From Siphonodentalium dalli (lineage: Eukaryota > Mollusca > Scaphopoda > Gadilida > Siphonodentaliidae): a stretch of 64,000 nucleotides of DNA. The notes beneath the pieces were generated by a model. It was not told the origin of the DNA. It saw only the letters and a list, made by a program, of their open reading frames with translations, and ran no database searches. Where the stretch lies: the NCBI GenBank assembly GCA_032622095.1, contig CP136064.1, forward strand, positions 170,632,310 through 170,696,309. The letters are read 5' to 3'. This document shows, piece after piece, positions 31,806 to 43,344 of this stretch (position 1 is the first letter of the stretch; each line of letters begins with the position of its first letter). A program made the translations under genes and the position numbers.

Positions 31806-33159
31806 CTGGACGAGTACCAGTACAAGAAAACACATACCGTAGACACCATTGTATAATGACATTTTTCTTATCCATCTGTATGTTTATCCAAATGACCACC
31901 ATGAGTCCTGATATTTTTTTATAAAAGTCATATTGGACTCGATTCGGGAGTCCAATATTACTATTTCCCGGATTATCATGTGACAGATTTTTTGTCTAAT
32001 CAGAAATAGTGTTGTTAAGGAACGGATAATAATAGAATATATAAGATGATATTTTGTGTCTTATTTTAAACATTTTTCTAACATAATAAAACACAAAACA
32101 AATTATTTTCATTAAATAAGATAATATACATGTTGATGATGATTCATATAAAACATGATATTAGTTAAGCACTATGAACGCAAACTGAGATTTTGCATGT
32201 GGGGGTCCTCGACTGTAAGCCCCGTCCAAAAATAATTCACAGGCCCCAGGCTTATACTGATGGGTGTATACAGTATTAAAGCATATTTTAGGTCTGTACA
32301 GTGTTGTTACTCTGTATTGAATACCCACCATATATATACAATGTCCAGACCGGAACAGTTACTTAAAGAATTATGTTTGAAATATAGATCTATAAACTAT
32401 CATTTCTCACCTGCCGACTTTAAGACCTCTCCATTAATCTATGAATCTATTTTGAATAAGCTTTTGGATGATGTATAAATTAATTTCGACATTGAAGCTG
32501 GACCTCTCTTTTGAATTTGTATAGTGTAAAGAAATTTGATTTACAAATTTTTCTTAAGCATTCCACTAAAGAGTCATGCTATTGTAATTGTACTGTCTTT
32601 TATCAGATTCACAATGGTGATTAGTATTATTAAAGTTATGATTTGCAATAAATTTGTGTCATCTTTCTTTTCACATTATCTTGGTTTAGTAAGGTTGACA
32701 AGGCCTGGACGTGTCTTAAACTGTTCTATGATCTGTGTTTGGTTAGATCCTACATCAAATCAAAAACACAATGAAACTAATTTAGAAATCAAGGGATGGG
32801 GTTATTCCTGTGAGGGATAATGCATGTTCGAGGTAATTATCTGCCCTCATACACAGTTGTCAACTTTTTCTTTTGGACTGTCACGAGCTGAACATTAACC
32901 TACCATTCTTTAGGCAATAACTGCATTGTTTTGACAATAGCTATGCGTTATTTGGCCTAGAGGTAAAAACTTTTCAAGGAATGGTCTGATAATATATCAA
33001 GCACATTTATAAGAGGTTAAAACACAGTCCATTTTTCTCCCTCTCATATTATTTCACAGAATGGAAATTTATACAACGTTGAGCTATTACCATATGAATG
33101 CAGAGCTATTATTTTATGAATGAATATTTATTGTCCAAATAATGCAGTTGTTGCCTTAA

Positions 33160-33429
33160 CCACTTTCATAGATGGGAGTTGTGCTGGTTCAGCATCATTA
33201 AGACCCCACAGGGTCTTAATGATGCTGAACCAGCACAATGCATTCTGTTATATATGAGGCTCGCATATATAAGAAAATGCACTGGTTTACAAGGTAGATA
33301 TTGTTAAGCCAATGTACGCTCTTATATATGCGAGGCTCCCTATAGGAGACTCGCATATATAAGAGAATGCATTTCCATATGGTTTTTGCAAAAATTATGG
33401 AAGCTCCAGTCAGTCATGGAAGGGGTAGG
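33160..33429. mobile_element. family 3 double-hairpin MITE
   Basis: TTAA at 33156-33159 and 33430-33433. The left part has an extra exact hairpin (33184-33236, 'tgctggttcagcatcattaa' arms), followed by two blocks based on 'ttatatatg(c)gag' and its complement, ending 'agctccagtcagtcatggaa'. Confidence 0.65.
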
Positions 33430-34029
33430 TTAATGTTTCGCTCAGCATTTTGCTCCCTATGATTATCACGATCAGCATTAAAGATGTATTCTGAATTAAA
33501 AATGACATGTACATTGCCCTCTGAGCATCCAGAACTCCTCGCCCCTAGTGTTCAGACCATTAGAGAACCCGTCTGGTTAACCCGACACTAAAAGATTACG
33601 GTACACAAATTATATACAGTTTTCTGGGACTACTGAAATTTAATAGCCTGGTTTGCGAACACACCCTACAACTTTTCCCCCATATTCAGCCATATTGTAG
33701 AAAAATAAAAATAAGTATTGCTTGGATTATGATCATGTTGACTAAAATAGGAAGCAGAGTCTTTTCCTTTGCTGTCTCCCTTTTCCCCCCATCATTTAAA
33801 TTATTTTATTGGAAGAAGTCTCTCAGTTTATTTCTACATTGTGAATAAAACATATTAAATGGTTTCAAAAATCTTACGAATTTCATGTATATTTACACTG
33901 TCAATATTCTGGACTGTGGTGAATATTTTTTAAATTTAAATTTCTTTTCCTGCATTTTTTTTCCCAACCTGATATTCGTAACCAGGCTATTAATAATATA
34001 GTGACAACTGATTTTGTTGTCCATTTCAG

Positions 34030-34296
34030 GGTGGGCTTTCCTCGCAGTATAGATGTGATATTTGTGGACGCTCCTACACTGCCGCATCATCTCTGACCAG
34101 GCACAAAAACGTACACATGGATGTAGGAAAATACCCTTGCCAATTGTGTGGACGAAGATTTCCCTTATTGGATTATTTAAAAGCGCACATGTCTAGTCAT
34201 TCAGCTGCTCGGCACTTTAAGTGTCAACATTGTGGTAAAGGCTTCCGATACTACACTCATCTCAGGAAGCATGTTCGCGAGACTCATCTAACTTAA
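34030..34296 (+). CDS. ZF exon 17: three C2H2 fingers
   Basis: Phase-0 island after acceptor CATTTCAG (AG 34028-34029), stop TAA 34294-34296, 88 aa; read from the acceptor as it has no early ATG. Fingers are C9,C12,H25,H29; C37,C40,H53,H57; and C65,C68,H81,H86. It shares with exons 18 and 19 the x-V-G/P-K-Y linker before finger 2, A/S-H-M-S-S-H at the end of finger 2, and the F3 helix Y-T-H-L-R-K-H. Helix residues -1/2/3/6: F1 A/S/S/R, F2 L/D/Y/A, F3 Y/T/H/K. It ends two residues after the last histidine. Confidence 0.85.
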   Translation, partial: GGLSSQYRCDICGRSYTAASSLTRHKNVHMDVGKYPCQLCGRRFPLLDYLKAHMSSHSAARHFKCQHCGKGFRYYTHLRKHVRETHLT

Positions 34297-34322
34297 CCTC
34301 TTTACTGCTATACATCTGTACT

Positions 34323-34431
34323 GAGAGCTTTCCGATGAATGGCAACAAGCCATATTTCCGACTAAATCCTGAAAAGTTACCCATAATTCTGCTGTGGTTA
34401 ATATGGAGTTGATTATTTAGGGTATTTACTG
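34323..34431. mobile_element. family 1 MITE, right half
   Basis: From 'gagagctttccgatgaatgg' to GGTATTTACTG; the left arm is missing. Confidence 0.7.
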
Positions 34432-34724
34432 TATCTGTTTCCGTTGCCTGGCCAGGCCTGGTTGGAATATTCTTGCTGGGCTGCCAATTTTTGCTCCACT
34501 GGCAGTCAGTTTATTCAGTAATTTATAGACAACTCATGTTGAACAATCGGATGAGACTAGAATAATTCAATTTAAACAACTATCAGTTATGTAAACGACA
34601 ACAAAGGGGTTACTGCATCACCAATCAAACATGTGTGAGACATGGCAATAAACATCGGTGTAGTTGCATGTGCATGGCATGCGCTTTGTTGTTACCAACA
34701 ATGATACAAACATATTAACAACTA

Positions 34725-34898
34725 CAGTAATGCCCTAATTAATCAACTTCTTAACCACAGCAGAATTATGGGCAACTTTTCAGGATTTAGCCCGAGAGCT
34801 TTCCGATGAATGGCAACAAGCCATATTTCCGACTAAATCCTGAAAAGTTACCCATAATTCTGCTGTGGTTAAGAAGTCGATTAATTAGGGCATTACTG
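34725..34898. mobile_element. family 1 MITE, centre-shortened
   Basis: TA-flanked, CAGTAATGCCC to GGGCATTACTG, 174 bp; the left arm lacks the 'cggaaatatggc...aagctctc' part. Confidence 0.8.
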
Positions 34899-34931
34899 TA
34901 TTAACAACTATCACTTCTGATGTCCAGATCT

Positions 34932-35125
34932 TAGCCCTTCCATGACTGGAGCTTCCTGAATATTTTTGCGAAAACCCTGTGTCAGTACATTATCTTATAT
35001 ATGCGAGTCTCCCATAGGGAGCCTTGCATATATATGAGAATGCATTGGCCTAACAATATTTACCTTGGCCTTGTAAGCCAATGCATTCTCTTAATATATG
35101 CAACGTTCCATATGGGAGATACAGG
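34932..35125. mobile_element. family 3 MITE, right end lost
   Basis: 'cttagcccttccatgactgg' left end, first hairpin block complete, second block starting 'gccaatgcattctctta' then broken off. The left TTAA is not preserved. Confidence 0.6.
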
Positions 35126-36291
35126 ACTTTGTCGAGTTTACACTCAGATGGTAACTGAATCTGATATAGAATCAGAACAATGCTCAAATAATGACGAAAA
35201 GGCCTAATGACTAAAATGACTAATGACACACATAGCCCACCATTGACCAAAATATATGATACAACTGTGCAGCATGTAATGTGTGATGGCTGTTGTAAGA
35301 ATACAGATGCCATGTGATGCGGTATGTGAATTGTCCTAATTTCGAGACAGTAACGTTATTTCAAATGTAAACTCAAGTGATTTTATTTGATGGTCCAAGT
35401 TATATATTACATAATAACAATGGGGGTCTGTGGAAGACATAGCTTGAAGGAGAAAGCCACATAATAAATATAATAATGAACATAAACTGAGTGCAGGTGC
35501 AAGAGAAGAAGAAAAATAGGGGGACAGTTGTCATGGTTCATTATTGGTTGTAGGTTTTGGGGGAAGGGGTAGGAGTGTGCATAACATGTTGGGGATATGC
35601 TCATCATATAAAGCAATAAAATATATATCAATATAAATCCAAGAACAATTTAATTAAGTCTTAAGTGAATGTGTAAGGATGTGACTGTTCAATCAGTGGA
35701 CCTCATTTGATTACAGTTAAAATATGTCTGCAATATTCAGGGAGGCTATTCCACATTGCTCTGGCTGTTTGATTGAGATTGTGCTTTTTAAGTTTTTGGT
35801 CCTTTCACTCAGTTGATTCACATATGCTTTATTGATATTGTTAGAACTTTATTTAGTCGATGTAATTTAAAACTTTAACATAACCAGAACAACATGGATG
35901 AGTGCACTAGGTTACAATAAAGCTTATAAGCTGTTATCTTGAAAACATAGTAACATTTGTAATGAAAGGCATGCTGTATGGGGAATGTTAAAACCTGTTA
36001 GAATGTCATCTATTATAGAGGACAAGGCGTTGAATTTGACCGATATAGTCCTTTGCTAGTCCTTGAATCAAATTGTGAAAATCCTGTATGTACCTTGCAA
36101 TATGTTGTATACACCAGGCGGGTGACTGGCCTAGTTGAGGATTATCGCTAATGCAGCTATACTTGTTTCTTCAAAAAGTTGTGAAAATATTCGCTCTAAT
36201 AAATACATCCAGCAGTTACTGAGCGTTTGGATATAATTCCCTGTCTGGGCATATGGCTTCAATCTTCAAGTGACTCTTTGTTTTCTTCCAG

Positions 36292-36567
36292 GCAGTTTGG
36301 AACTCTGAACTTGGCTGTGAAATCTGCGGAAAGTGTTTTTCAAGAAAAGGGTCCTACCAGAGACACATAAAAAGTCATGTGAATGTGGGAAAATATATGT
36401 GCGAAATATGCTACCGAAGCTTCTCTCGCCAGGATTATCTACAATCCCATATGTCTTCTCACTCAATTACAAAAATGTTTCAGTGCAAATTCTGTTCCAA
36501 CTCATTCAAATTCTATACTCAACTTAGGAAGCACATACGTCATACCCATGTGACAAAAGAGTATTGA
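36292..36567 (+). CDS. ZF exon 18: three C2H2 fingers
   Basis: Phase-0 island after acceptor TTCTTCCAG (AG 36290-36291), stop TGA 36565-36567, 91 aa. Fingers are C9,C12,H25,H29; C37,C40,H53,H57; and C65,C68,H81,H86. Same spacing as exon 17 throughout, with V-N-V-G-K-Y as first linker and S-H-M-S-S-H at the end of finger 2. Helix residues -1/2/3/6: F1 R/G/S/R, F2 R/D/Y/S, F3 F/T/Q/K. It differs from its siblings by G-K-C-F and C-Y-R-S-F in the knuckle-to-helix segments. An internal ATG at 36414 is not a start. Confidence 0.85.
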   Translation, partial: AVWNSELGCEICGKCFSRKGSYQRHIKSHVNVGKYMCEICYRSFSRQDYLQSHMSSHSITKMFQCKFCSNSFKFYTQLRKHIRHTHVTKEY

Positions 36568-37195
36568 TTTTTGTTTCTAGGTGGACACTAGTTCACCATC
36601 TTAGTGCTCAAGATATGATAGGATGAGGTCCAAATGAGCAGAATTATCTAAATCCAACCCCTTTCTTGAAAGACTGTTGCTATTGTCTAAACTATAGAGC
36701 ATCTGTAGAGTTTTCAATACAGGGCCCAATGCTGGCCATTATAAGGCACACTGGGATCAAGTAGATCCACCACCCAATTTGTCCAGGATTTTTTTGTTGC
36801 CACATCCGTGACTCCTTCGCCACAGTAGGTATCTTTAACTTGTGCATATTGTTGCATACGGGGCAGCCATTTATCGTCGGCTCCCGATCCGACTGTGTGC
36901 CCAGCCTAATATCATCCCTGGTCATGGTACTAAGAGTGTGCTCAACTTATTTGAGGGTTTACATGTATTATGCAAGTCCCCCCTCACCCCTGCTGGATTG
37001 GACAAGCTTGATAGGATTACATTTATTTTCAAGAAGGATTTACCAGTGACACTGATGGATTTACCAAATGTATTTGGTAAATCCAGCTCTGTGCGACTTT
37101 CAACTATAGTATCAATAATGGTCGTCCGTAAATGAATCGTGACCCTTAAATATAAAATAAAAGCACTCAGCAGAACTTTCCTCCTACTTTTGCAG
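36568..37195. other. spacer between ZF exons 18 and 19
   Basis: No gene recognised; open frames around 36840-37135 have no known domain. Acceptor TTTTGCAG ends at 37195. Confidence 0.5.
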
Positions 37196-37462
37196 GTTGA
37201 GGCTCCTGTCTACTGTGAAATTTGTGGACGGGGATACAGCTCCAGATCGTCATTAAAGCGGCATAAACAAGTTCATGGCAATGTGCCTAAATACTCATGT
37301 GAAATATGTGGCCGAGGCTTCCCTCTGTTGGGTTACCTACAAACTCACATGTCAAGTCATGCATCTCACCGACAGCATAAATGCACTTTCTGTAGCAAAG
37401 AATTCAAGTTCTATACATCGTATAGAAAACATATTCGAGACATGCACTTAAAGGGGAATTAA
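37196..37462 (+). CDS. ZF exon 19: three C2H2 fingers
   Basis: Phase-0 island after acceptor CTTTTGCAG (AG 37194-37195), stop TAA 37460-37462, 88 aa. Fingers are C7,C10,H23,H27; C35,C38,H51,H55; and C63,C66,H79,H84. Third copy of the exon 17-19 trio, with N-V-P-K-Y linker, T-H-M-S-S-H and F-Y-T-S-Y-R-K-H. Helix residues -1/2/3/6: F1 S/S/S/R, F2 L/G/Y/T, F3 F/T/S/K. A good AATAAA lies at 37498-37503, 36 bp after the stop, giving a very short 3' UTR if used. Confidence 0.87.
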   Translation, partial: VEAPVYCEICGRGYSSRSSLKRHKQVHGNVPKYSCEICGRGFPLLGYLQTHMSSHASHRQHKCTFCSKEFKFYTSYRKHIRDMHLKGN

Positions 37463-38029
37463 ACTCACAAGTAATCAATCAACATACATGCTTTAATAAT
37501 AAACCAATCGAAGGACTAAAAGCTGAATAACAAAATTTGAGATAGAAAAATGTGGACAGTTTATGACACAATGTTTTAAAAAATGTCATGGGAATGTTAA
37601 TTCAGGTTTGTGAATCATGTCTAACTTTAGTATAAAGAATAATATTTTGTGCTTCAAGTAGGAGTTTCTGGTTTCTGACTGTAAATTCCTGACAACTGCT
37701 TCAAACTGACTTTTGTTATTTTCTCCCTGCTAGTGATATTATTTTTTTCATGTGCGTCCTGTAGTTATTTTTCTTTTCATTTTTGCTCTGCTAGTGATGG
37801 GATATAGTAATTTTTGCCCTGTTACTGACTTGTTTTTTTTATTTTGCCATGCCCCTTCCATTTATTGATAGAATTTTTGCCCTGCTAGTGATATGATTTT
37901 GTCATTTTCGCCCAGTTAATGATGTTTTTGTCTTTCCATGATACGATTTTGTCACTTCTGCCCAAACCTGAAAATCAGGTTCAATAGAAACTAAGACCAA
38001 CGACTGCAATAATTCATTTCTGCTTTCAG
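37463..38029. repeat. spacer with degenerate tandem repeat
   Basis: From about 37728 to 37965 a phrase like 'tttttgccctgctagtgat' with 'gattttgtcatttt' recurs five or six times with drift at uneven spacing. It runs up to about 65 bp before ZF exon 20. No gene. Confidence 0.55.
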
Positions 38030-38212
38030 ATGCGCATGCATACATGTGACATTTGTGGAAAGTCATATCTTCACCACCGGAACCTGGTTCGACATAAATG
38101 GTCTCATCGCCCAACATCCAACTTCACTTGCCAATTGTGCGGCAAAACGTTCTCAAGAAGTGATCATTATAAATGTCACATGGACAAACACAGAAAGCAC
38201 AATCAGATTTGA
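38030..38212 (+). CDS. ZF exon 20: two C2H2 fingers (RSD type)
   Basis: Phase-0 island after acceptor GCTTTCAG (AG 38028-38029), stop TGA 38210-38212, 60 aa. The first codon is ATG by chance. Finger 1 is C6,C9,H22,H26; finger 2 is C34,C37,H50,H54. Linker R-P-T-S-N-F-T has canonical length but no TGEKP. Helix residues -1/2/3/6: F1 H/R/N/R; F2 R/D/H/C, the R-S-D start being that of Zif268-type G-recognising fingers. First of five related exons (20-24); R-H-K-W-S-H in finger 1 is shared with exon 21. Confidence 0.86.
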   Translation: MRMHTCDICGKSYLHHRNLVRHKWSHRPTSNFTCQLCGKTFSRSDHYKCHMDKHRKHNQI

Positions 38213-38746
38213 ATAGAGGAACTGTAATACTCTTAAAAAAAATTGAAGAGCATGACAAGTATGAATAGTATGGCGTTAGCTAGGAATTTTCTCATATATA
38301 CAAAACAACGTAACCATCTAATAGTGTCAACTTTACATTGTTTCTTTGAAATTTGGTAATAAATTTTTGCCTGACTTTTATATAAAATCCGTGAATTGTC
38401 AATCTGCTGAAAATTGTATCCATTCAGGGTGTTAGGATGAGCAATCCAATCATATGCAACCATCAAGTCATTACATGACTCGGGTTTACGACTCTATTTC
38501 ATGGAATAATATCCACGATTATGTTGATAGATAGATATCAGGAGGCAGTAACTTCGTGTTTCAACTATTGTATGATTATCTTTCTAATTGATAACATTAA
38601 ATATTCCAAGTTTCTCCTTTCTGGAGCGAGGACACTTACTGTAATTTCCTCTTTTAAATTTTCTGTGCTAGAATGTTTTTCGCTCCATCTTAAATTTGTT
38701 AAAATAGCAGTAACCAGTCTTAACCTCGTTTCCTTCTTGCTTTCAG
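38213..38746. other. spacer between ZF exons 20 and 21
   Basis: AT-rich; nothing recognised apart from the acceptor GCTTTCAG ending at 38746. Confidence 0.5.
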
Positions 38747-38914
38747 GTCCCTCCATATATTTGTGAAATGTGTGGACGGTCCTATCTGCAAAAACGAAAC
38801 TTGATTCGGCACAAATGGTCTCATCGAAGCCACTGGAAGTTTATTTGCGAGTTATGTGGCAAACGATTCCCGAGGAGTGACCAGTACTCAGCACACATGA
38901 GGGTTCCCCATTGA
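38747..38914 (+). CDS. ZF exon 21: two C2H2 fingers (RSD type)
   Basis: Phase-0 island after acceptor TGCTTTCAG (AG 38745-38746), stop TGA 38912-38914, 55 aa, no ATG at its start. Finger 1 is C6,C9,H22,H26; finger 2 is C34,C37,H50,H55, the latter H-x4-H and the last residue of the protein. Helix residues -1/2/3/6: F1 Q/R/N/R; F2 R/D/Q/A. The linker has S-H-W-K-F, introducing the tryptophan found in exons 22-30. A candidate AATAAA lies at 38966-38971, 52 bp after the stop. Confidence 0.86.
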   Translation, partial: VPPYICEMCGRSYLQKRNLIRHKWSHRSHWKFICELCGKRFPRSDQYSAHMRVPH

Positions 38915-40354
38915 CCGACTTGAAGATGCTGCGTTGCTTACTTTGAATTTAGAATATGAAATTAGAATAAATGAATTCATAACTTACAGTATTAGGTGTG
39001 AGCTCACCATTGAAACCTCCAATGTACATGTAGCTTGTGAAATAGTTCTCAAATCAGTCAATTCATGATGCTATCGGTACAGGGAATGGGGATGTCTGTA
39101 TATTGCCCAATTGATGATACGCTGTCGGATGCGAATCCCTCTGCTTTAAAGGTCTATCTCAAAGCTAGTCAGCCCACTAACCAACTGAGCTACTCACACT
39201 TGTATCTTGATTCAAATAGAAATATGACAGAATTGTTTGTATCACTCATAAATCATGATGGGCATTTAGGTAGCTATATAAATATAAACCAACACTTCTA
39301 AATTTATTTAGAAAATGACAGGTTAGGATCCTTACCATAGTATATGAATTTTGTTGTTTGTTTTTAACAAATTTGAGTTATGATTTGGTTTGGTCCACTG
39401 ACGAATATCTAAAAAATCTCATGCCATTTGATGTACGATCTTGTCGCATATTGTTTTTAAATAAAGTGTACTGGCTCTGGGTGAAACTCCTCACGAACTA
39501 ATTGTATTTTCAACTAAAGATTGATTACTCATGGACAGTTATGGCTCACATTTGTAAAACATTGTTTCTCACAATGGGTTATATTATCAGCTGTGTGTGG
39601 TAAGGCCAAAGCAAATTAAATGGGTAGTTGAGGTTACAAGTCAGAAAAAATTTGGGTCATGTAGGCTTAAATAAAAAAAAAAAATTAATTCAATTTTTTT
39701 TTTATTTAGACATACCGGTTTTCTGATGGCTTTTCATGTCATATTTTGTTTACACGATGGAGCTATAGAGATAAATTTGAGTTATCTTTGTATAAATATG
39801 CCATCAACATCATTTTTTGATGAGTGTATAGATGTATCAGTAGACTAACAACATACTGTATTATTTCGCGAATTCTACCGGAATTCTCTTTCCGCGCTTT
39901 CTCGTCATACGTGACATCATGTGGGGCGATGGTTAGACTCACCCGTTTTTCTTGAAGTATAACTACATGAGGTGACTAACCACTGCAACATCTGTATACT
40001 CATAGATCAAATCGTGCATTAGAATAAACGAAAATAGTTGCAAATATACTGCAATAAACTCAATTCTTTGACTGGGAAATCCACCCTCTTGAGACAAAAA
40101 AAGTCTTATTTTTAGTCGAAAGTTTTACATGAAAGTTTTGAAAGATTTTCTTAAATACCATGAAAAAAATCTCTGGGGTAGGGGGTTTTGAATAGGGTTA
40201 GACTGTAGGGAAACCCCAACCACATATATCTTTTTCTTTGGCCTTAATCTATTGTAGACCTAATCTGCTGCACAGTATTTAGAGTTGAATATGTGATCAC
40301 TCGATTTCGCCATGCAGGTTCACTGTGTCACATTACGTTTTCTCTTGATTTCAG
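38915..40354. other. 1.4 kb non-coding spacer
   Basis: No gene or main-family repeat recognised. An A-run/T-run foldback lies near 39670-39710. Acceptor GATTTCAG ends at 40354. Confidence 0.5.
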
Positions 40355-40543
40355 ACTGGCTATTATCCGTGCAGTATTTGTGGGCGGTCTTACCAGCACA
40401 GAGTGAACCTGAGGCGACATGAGCGCTCTCATAAAGCTCAGTGGAAATTCAACTGTCCTCTTTGTGGAAAAATGTTTTTCAGATCTGACCAATACAAGTT
40501 ACATATGAAAGGTCACAAAAGAGATAACCCGCTCTCACACTGA
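40355..40543 (+). CDS. ZF exon 22: two C2H2 fingers (RSD type)
   Basis: Phase-0 island after acceptor TTGATTTCAG (AG 40353-40354), stop TGA 40541-40543, 62 aa, with no early ATG. Finger 1 is C6,C9,H22,H26; finger 2 is C34,C37,H50,H54. Linker K-A-Q-W-K-F-N. Helix residues -1/2/3/6: F1 H/V/N/R; F2 R/D/Q/L. The knuckle C-P-L-C-G-K-M-F-F-R-S-D is close to that of exon 23. A short polar tail of eight residues follows. Confidence 0.86.
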   Translation, partial: TGYYPCSICGRSYQHRVNLRRHERSHKAQWKFNCPLCGKMFFRSDQYKLHMKGHKRDNPLSH

Positions 40544-41749
40544 AATATTTTATTAGAACTTAGCAAAGTTATTATTTACAATAAGCCCAATATAGGTGTT
40601 AAGGCAGAAAATTATTTCTATTTTATAGACAATAATATGCAAGGAGACATGTGCAAAATTTGAGCACGGCCGTTAATTAGTTCATTTTTGAGAATTTTGA
40701 TCGCAATAGCACAATAATATTGGCAAAGCCGGTGCACAGGAGAATACCGTGAATCAGCCAATTTTGCTTTATAATTTCATAGTGCAGGGCTTAAAATCCA
40801 ATGAGAATCAGAATCATTATTCTTAGTTTGATTCCCGTAAAAGCAGCTAATTCCCTGTAGAAACACTATATTTTGATTCTTGCAAAATTTTATGGATTTT
40901 AATGCCTGTAACGTCCTGCATGTCTTTTCTTATGCAATTAACCAACTATGCACATACTCAGAATCGCATAATACCCCCTACCCATGATATTGTTCACAGA
41001 ATCAGTCTATAGATCTCTTTGTCATCGCTATGGTTTATATTTATCCTAGGGCTTTCATTAATAAATAAATGAGGTCAAATTCACTTATAAAACAATTGGA
41101 ACACCCTGAAGTGTGTGATTATATATTGTTTTTGTGAACATGAGGGCCACAAAAAGAAAATAAATAAAAACTTTGATTAACGAACACATTGACGTGTTAC
41201 CAATCATCCCAGTTGTTGGTTTGTTTTGGAATATTTTCAGCAATTTTAGTATGCAATAAACTGGAATATCTCATGATCTCTATGCAAATAAATGGGTAAA
41301 AACTAGTATTTAAAAAAAAGAAATGGTTTGGTGTATGCTACTTTTATACAAATACCCATAATACGCATTTAAGTGATACTCCATTAACTGAAATTGACTG
41401 GATTTGGTTCGTCAGACTTCCTTAGCAGTGTTGTGTATGATTGCCAGTCACAATTAATGCATTTTCGTTTGAAGCCCATGTTTGGCATAGCTATCGAAAC
41501 TCAACCCGCATCTCCTCACTGATTCTTGTTACTTAATTTTTTTCTTCAGAATCAGCATTTATGAGTATCCCTGGTTCATTAATCATGTTATTATTTAAAA
41601 TAGGCTTACAAATATGAAGATTGCCATCTGTACAAATGTTAAAATACATTTCTTGGGTGTCCCTATGCCTTAGCTGATTTTAATTGGGGAATATTAAGAT
41701 TTTTACATATTTGTGGTTTTTACCAGTAAATTTTATTTGTTTTTTTCAG
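40544..41749. other. non-coding spacer
   Basis: No gene or clear repeat; acceptor TTTTTTCAG ends at 41749. Confidence 0.5.
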
Positions 41750-41914
41750 ATATCTCGATTTGTTTGTGGAATTTGTGGTCGGTCATATCAGGCAAAGAAA
41801 AATTTGCTGCGACATGAACGGTTGCACCAGGGTTGGAAATTATCATGTCCTTTTTGTGGGAAAGTTTTCTTTAGAACTGATGTGTTTAAAAAGCATATGA
41901 AAATACATCAGTGA
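41750..41914 (+). CDS. ZF exon 23: two C2H2 fingers (RTD type)
   Basis: Phase-0 island after acceptor TTTTTTTCAG (AG 41748-41749), stop TGA 41912-41914, 54 aa. Finger 1 is C6,C9,H22,H26; finger 2 is C33,C36,H49,H53. The linker is six residues (Q-G-W-K-L-S), one shorter than in exons 20-22 and 24, and like exons 25-30. Helix residues -1/2/3/6: F1 A/K/N/R; F2 R/D/V/K. It ends one residue after the last histidine. Confidence 0.86.
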   Translation: MSRFVCGICGRSYQAKKNLLRHERLHQGWKLSCPFCGKVFFRTDVFKKHMKIHQ

Positions 41915-42928
41915 AAGATACCCTATCATTTTGTCATGCTGTTTACTTAAAGGGACACAATCCGATCAGACGGTCTCCATATTATCAAGTTACAACAACA
42001 TTTCTTCAAAATACGCTTTTGTTATCAGAATCGATTAATTACAATAATGATAACCACTTTCAACTATGGGATAAATTTCCCAAAACAAGTTATTTATAAA
42101 CATGTTCAACGAAATATGCCATATTATCACTTGCCTATCACAAAATTTGGCCATATTACCACTTGATTTTAGAGTTATCCATCTTCATCCGCAATTTTGT
42201 CCGAGACAATCGGTTTGACGACTCGTTTCTGGGCCACAACTAATTACATGTTTCAAGAAATAACAAATTAAAAAAAATTGATATTTGATCACTCTGATCT
42301 TTGATGGGTGGGTTCCTCAACTCGAATCAAATATTTTTCACCCCCGAACCTGCCCGAAGCCAAAGAAATAGTCATTTGGGAGTGTTAATTCGGATTATGC
42401 ATCTTTAAGGAATGACTTGCAGATCGATTGGGATCATTGGATTTTGACCAGCGGAGTAATTACAAATTAAGTAACATATTGTTCAAATTCCAACACAGTC
42501 TCCAAATAACAACATGCAGTGAGCGCGTGCACACGATCGGCTTGAAGTGATGCATAGGCATTTCGTTCATCAACCACAACCAATAACTGAAGGGTCGACT
42601 TCAGTCATTGGTTTGTGAACATTTGAAACATTCATGTACTGATTCCTACAGGAGCTAATTGTGTGAATGTAGAGGGTATGTGATTATATGATGTTGATAC
42701 TTACCTTAATAATTCTGCCTCAATTTCAGGGTGCATTTTTATAAATTTCACGGAACTTAAAAAGTAAAATGCTCAGACGTGAGCACTCTATTCCCCATTC
42801 TGATTACGCCATTATAGGGCCAATGTAGTCGATATTGACACTAAAAGAGTTATTAGCCTGTATGGAATTTTGGATTCCATTTTCTAAATGAACCAATCAG
42901 TGACCAGTTTTGTGTTTTCTGCTTTCAG
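41915..42928. other. spacer with family 5 half element
   Basis: A right-arm relative of the 6170-6570 inverted repeat lies at 42155-42415. The rest shows nothing recognisable. Acceptor GCTTTCAG ends at 42928. Confidence 0.5.
42155..42415. mobile_element. family 5 element, right arm only
   Basis: Shares 'cacttgattttagagttatc' onward, 'gatcactctga', 'gggtgggttcctc', 'tcgaatcaaatattttt', 'acccccgaa' and 'gccaaagaaatagt' with the right arm at 6350-6565; no paired left arm here. Confidence 0.65.
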
Positions 42929-43174
42929 ATTGGTCCATTTCGTTGTGAAATATGTGGGAAAGCATATGCACAAAAGGTGAATTTATGTCGACACAAAAGG
43001 TCACACAGTGATTCATGGAAATTCACTTGTAAATACTGTGGCAAAGTGTACAACAGGAGTGACCATTATAAATTACATATAATGAGACATGAACACAGAA
43101 GGCAGGGGTGTAATAACTCTCTTATTGCAAATTCCGACAAGATTGATGTAATGTATTTAGGGCCACAGACATAG
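42929..43174 (+). CDS. ZF exon 24: two C2H2 fingers (RSD type), long tail
   Basis: Phase-0 island after acceptor TGCTTTCAG (AG 42927-42928), stop TAG 43172-43174, 81 aa, no early ATG. Finger 1 is C6,C9,H22,H26; finger 2 is C34,C37,H50,H54. Linker S-D-S-W-K-F-T. Helix residues -1/2/3/6: F1 Q/V/N/R; F2 R/D/H/L. The 27-residue C-terminal tail is unlike those of its siblings and has no recognisable motif; a lost stop codon is a possible origin. Confidence 0.85.
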   Translation: MGPFRCEICGKAYAQKVNLCRHKRSHSDSWKFTCKYCGKVYNRSDHYKLHIMRHEHRRQGCNNSLIANSDKIDVMYLGPQT

Positions 43175-43344
43175 GGCTTCAATGTGACAATATATAGGCC
43201 CAATTTCGGAAGTTTATGTTGGTGCAACAATACAAAACAATCAACTCAAAATTATGTGTAAAGCAGCGCTCAGATGAATCTGTTGTGTTGGTCTGTCCTT
43301 TGCAATTACACAATCCATTTGATGTGTCAAACAGTTCACAGTAT

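Larger units (their letters stand above)
29177..34029. other. 4.9 kb exon-free stretch
   Basis: The longest exon-free interval between exons. It contains G/C runs (29522-29535, 30282-30320, 31437-31449), a pure G tract (30811-30840), a duplicated repeat module (30280-30720), hairpins at 31743-31805 and 31920-31965, and a family-3 element (33160-33429). No exon, donor-bearing exon or degraded finger seen on either strand. Confidence 0.5.
34297..36291. other. spacer with MITE copies
   Basis: A family-1 right half (34323-34431) sits 26 bp after the exon 17 stop, probably inside its 3' UTR. A full but shortened family-1 copy (34725-34898) and a family-3 copy (about 34932-35125) follow. The remaining 1.1 kb shows nothing. 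Confidence 0.5.

Noticed and set aside
32260-32820. Open frames of 72 and 94 residues in the exon-free interval
   Set aside because: No motif, no splice context like that of the array, and codon content like the surrounding intron.
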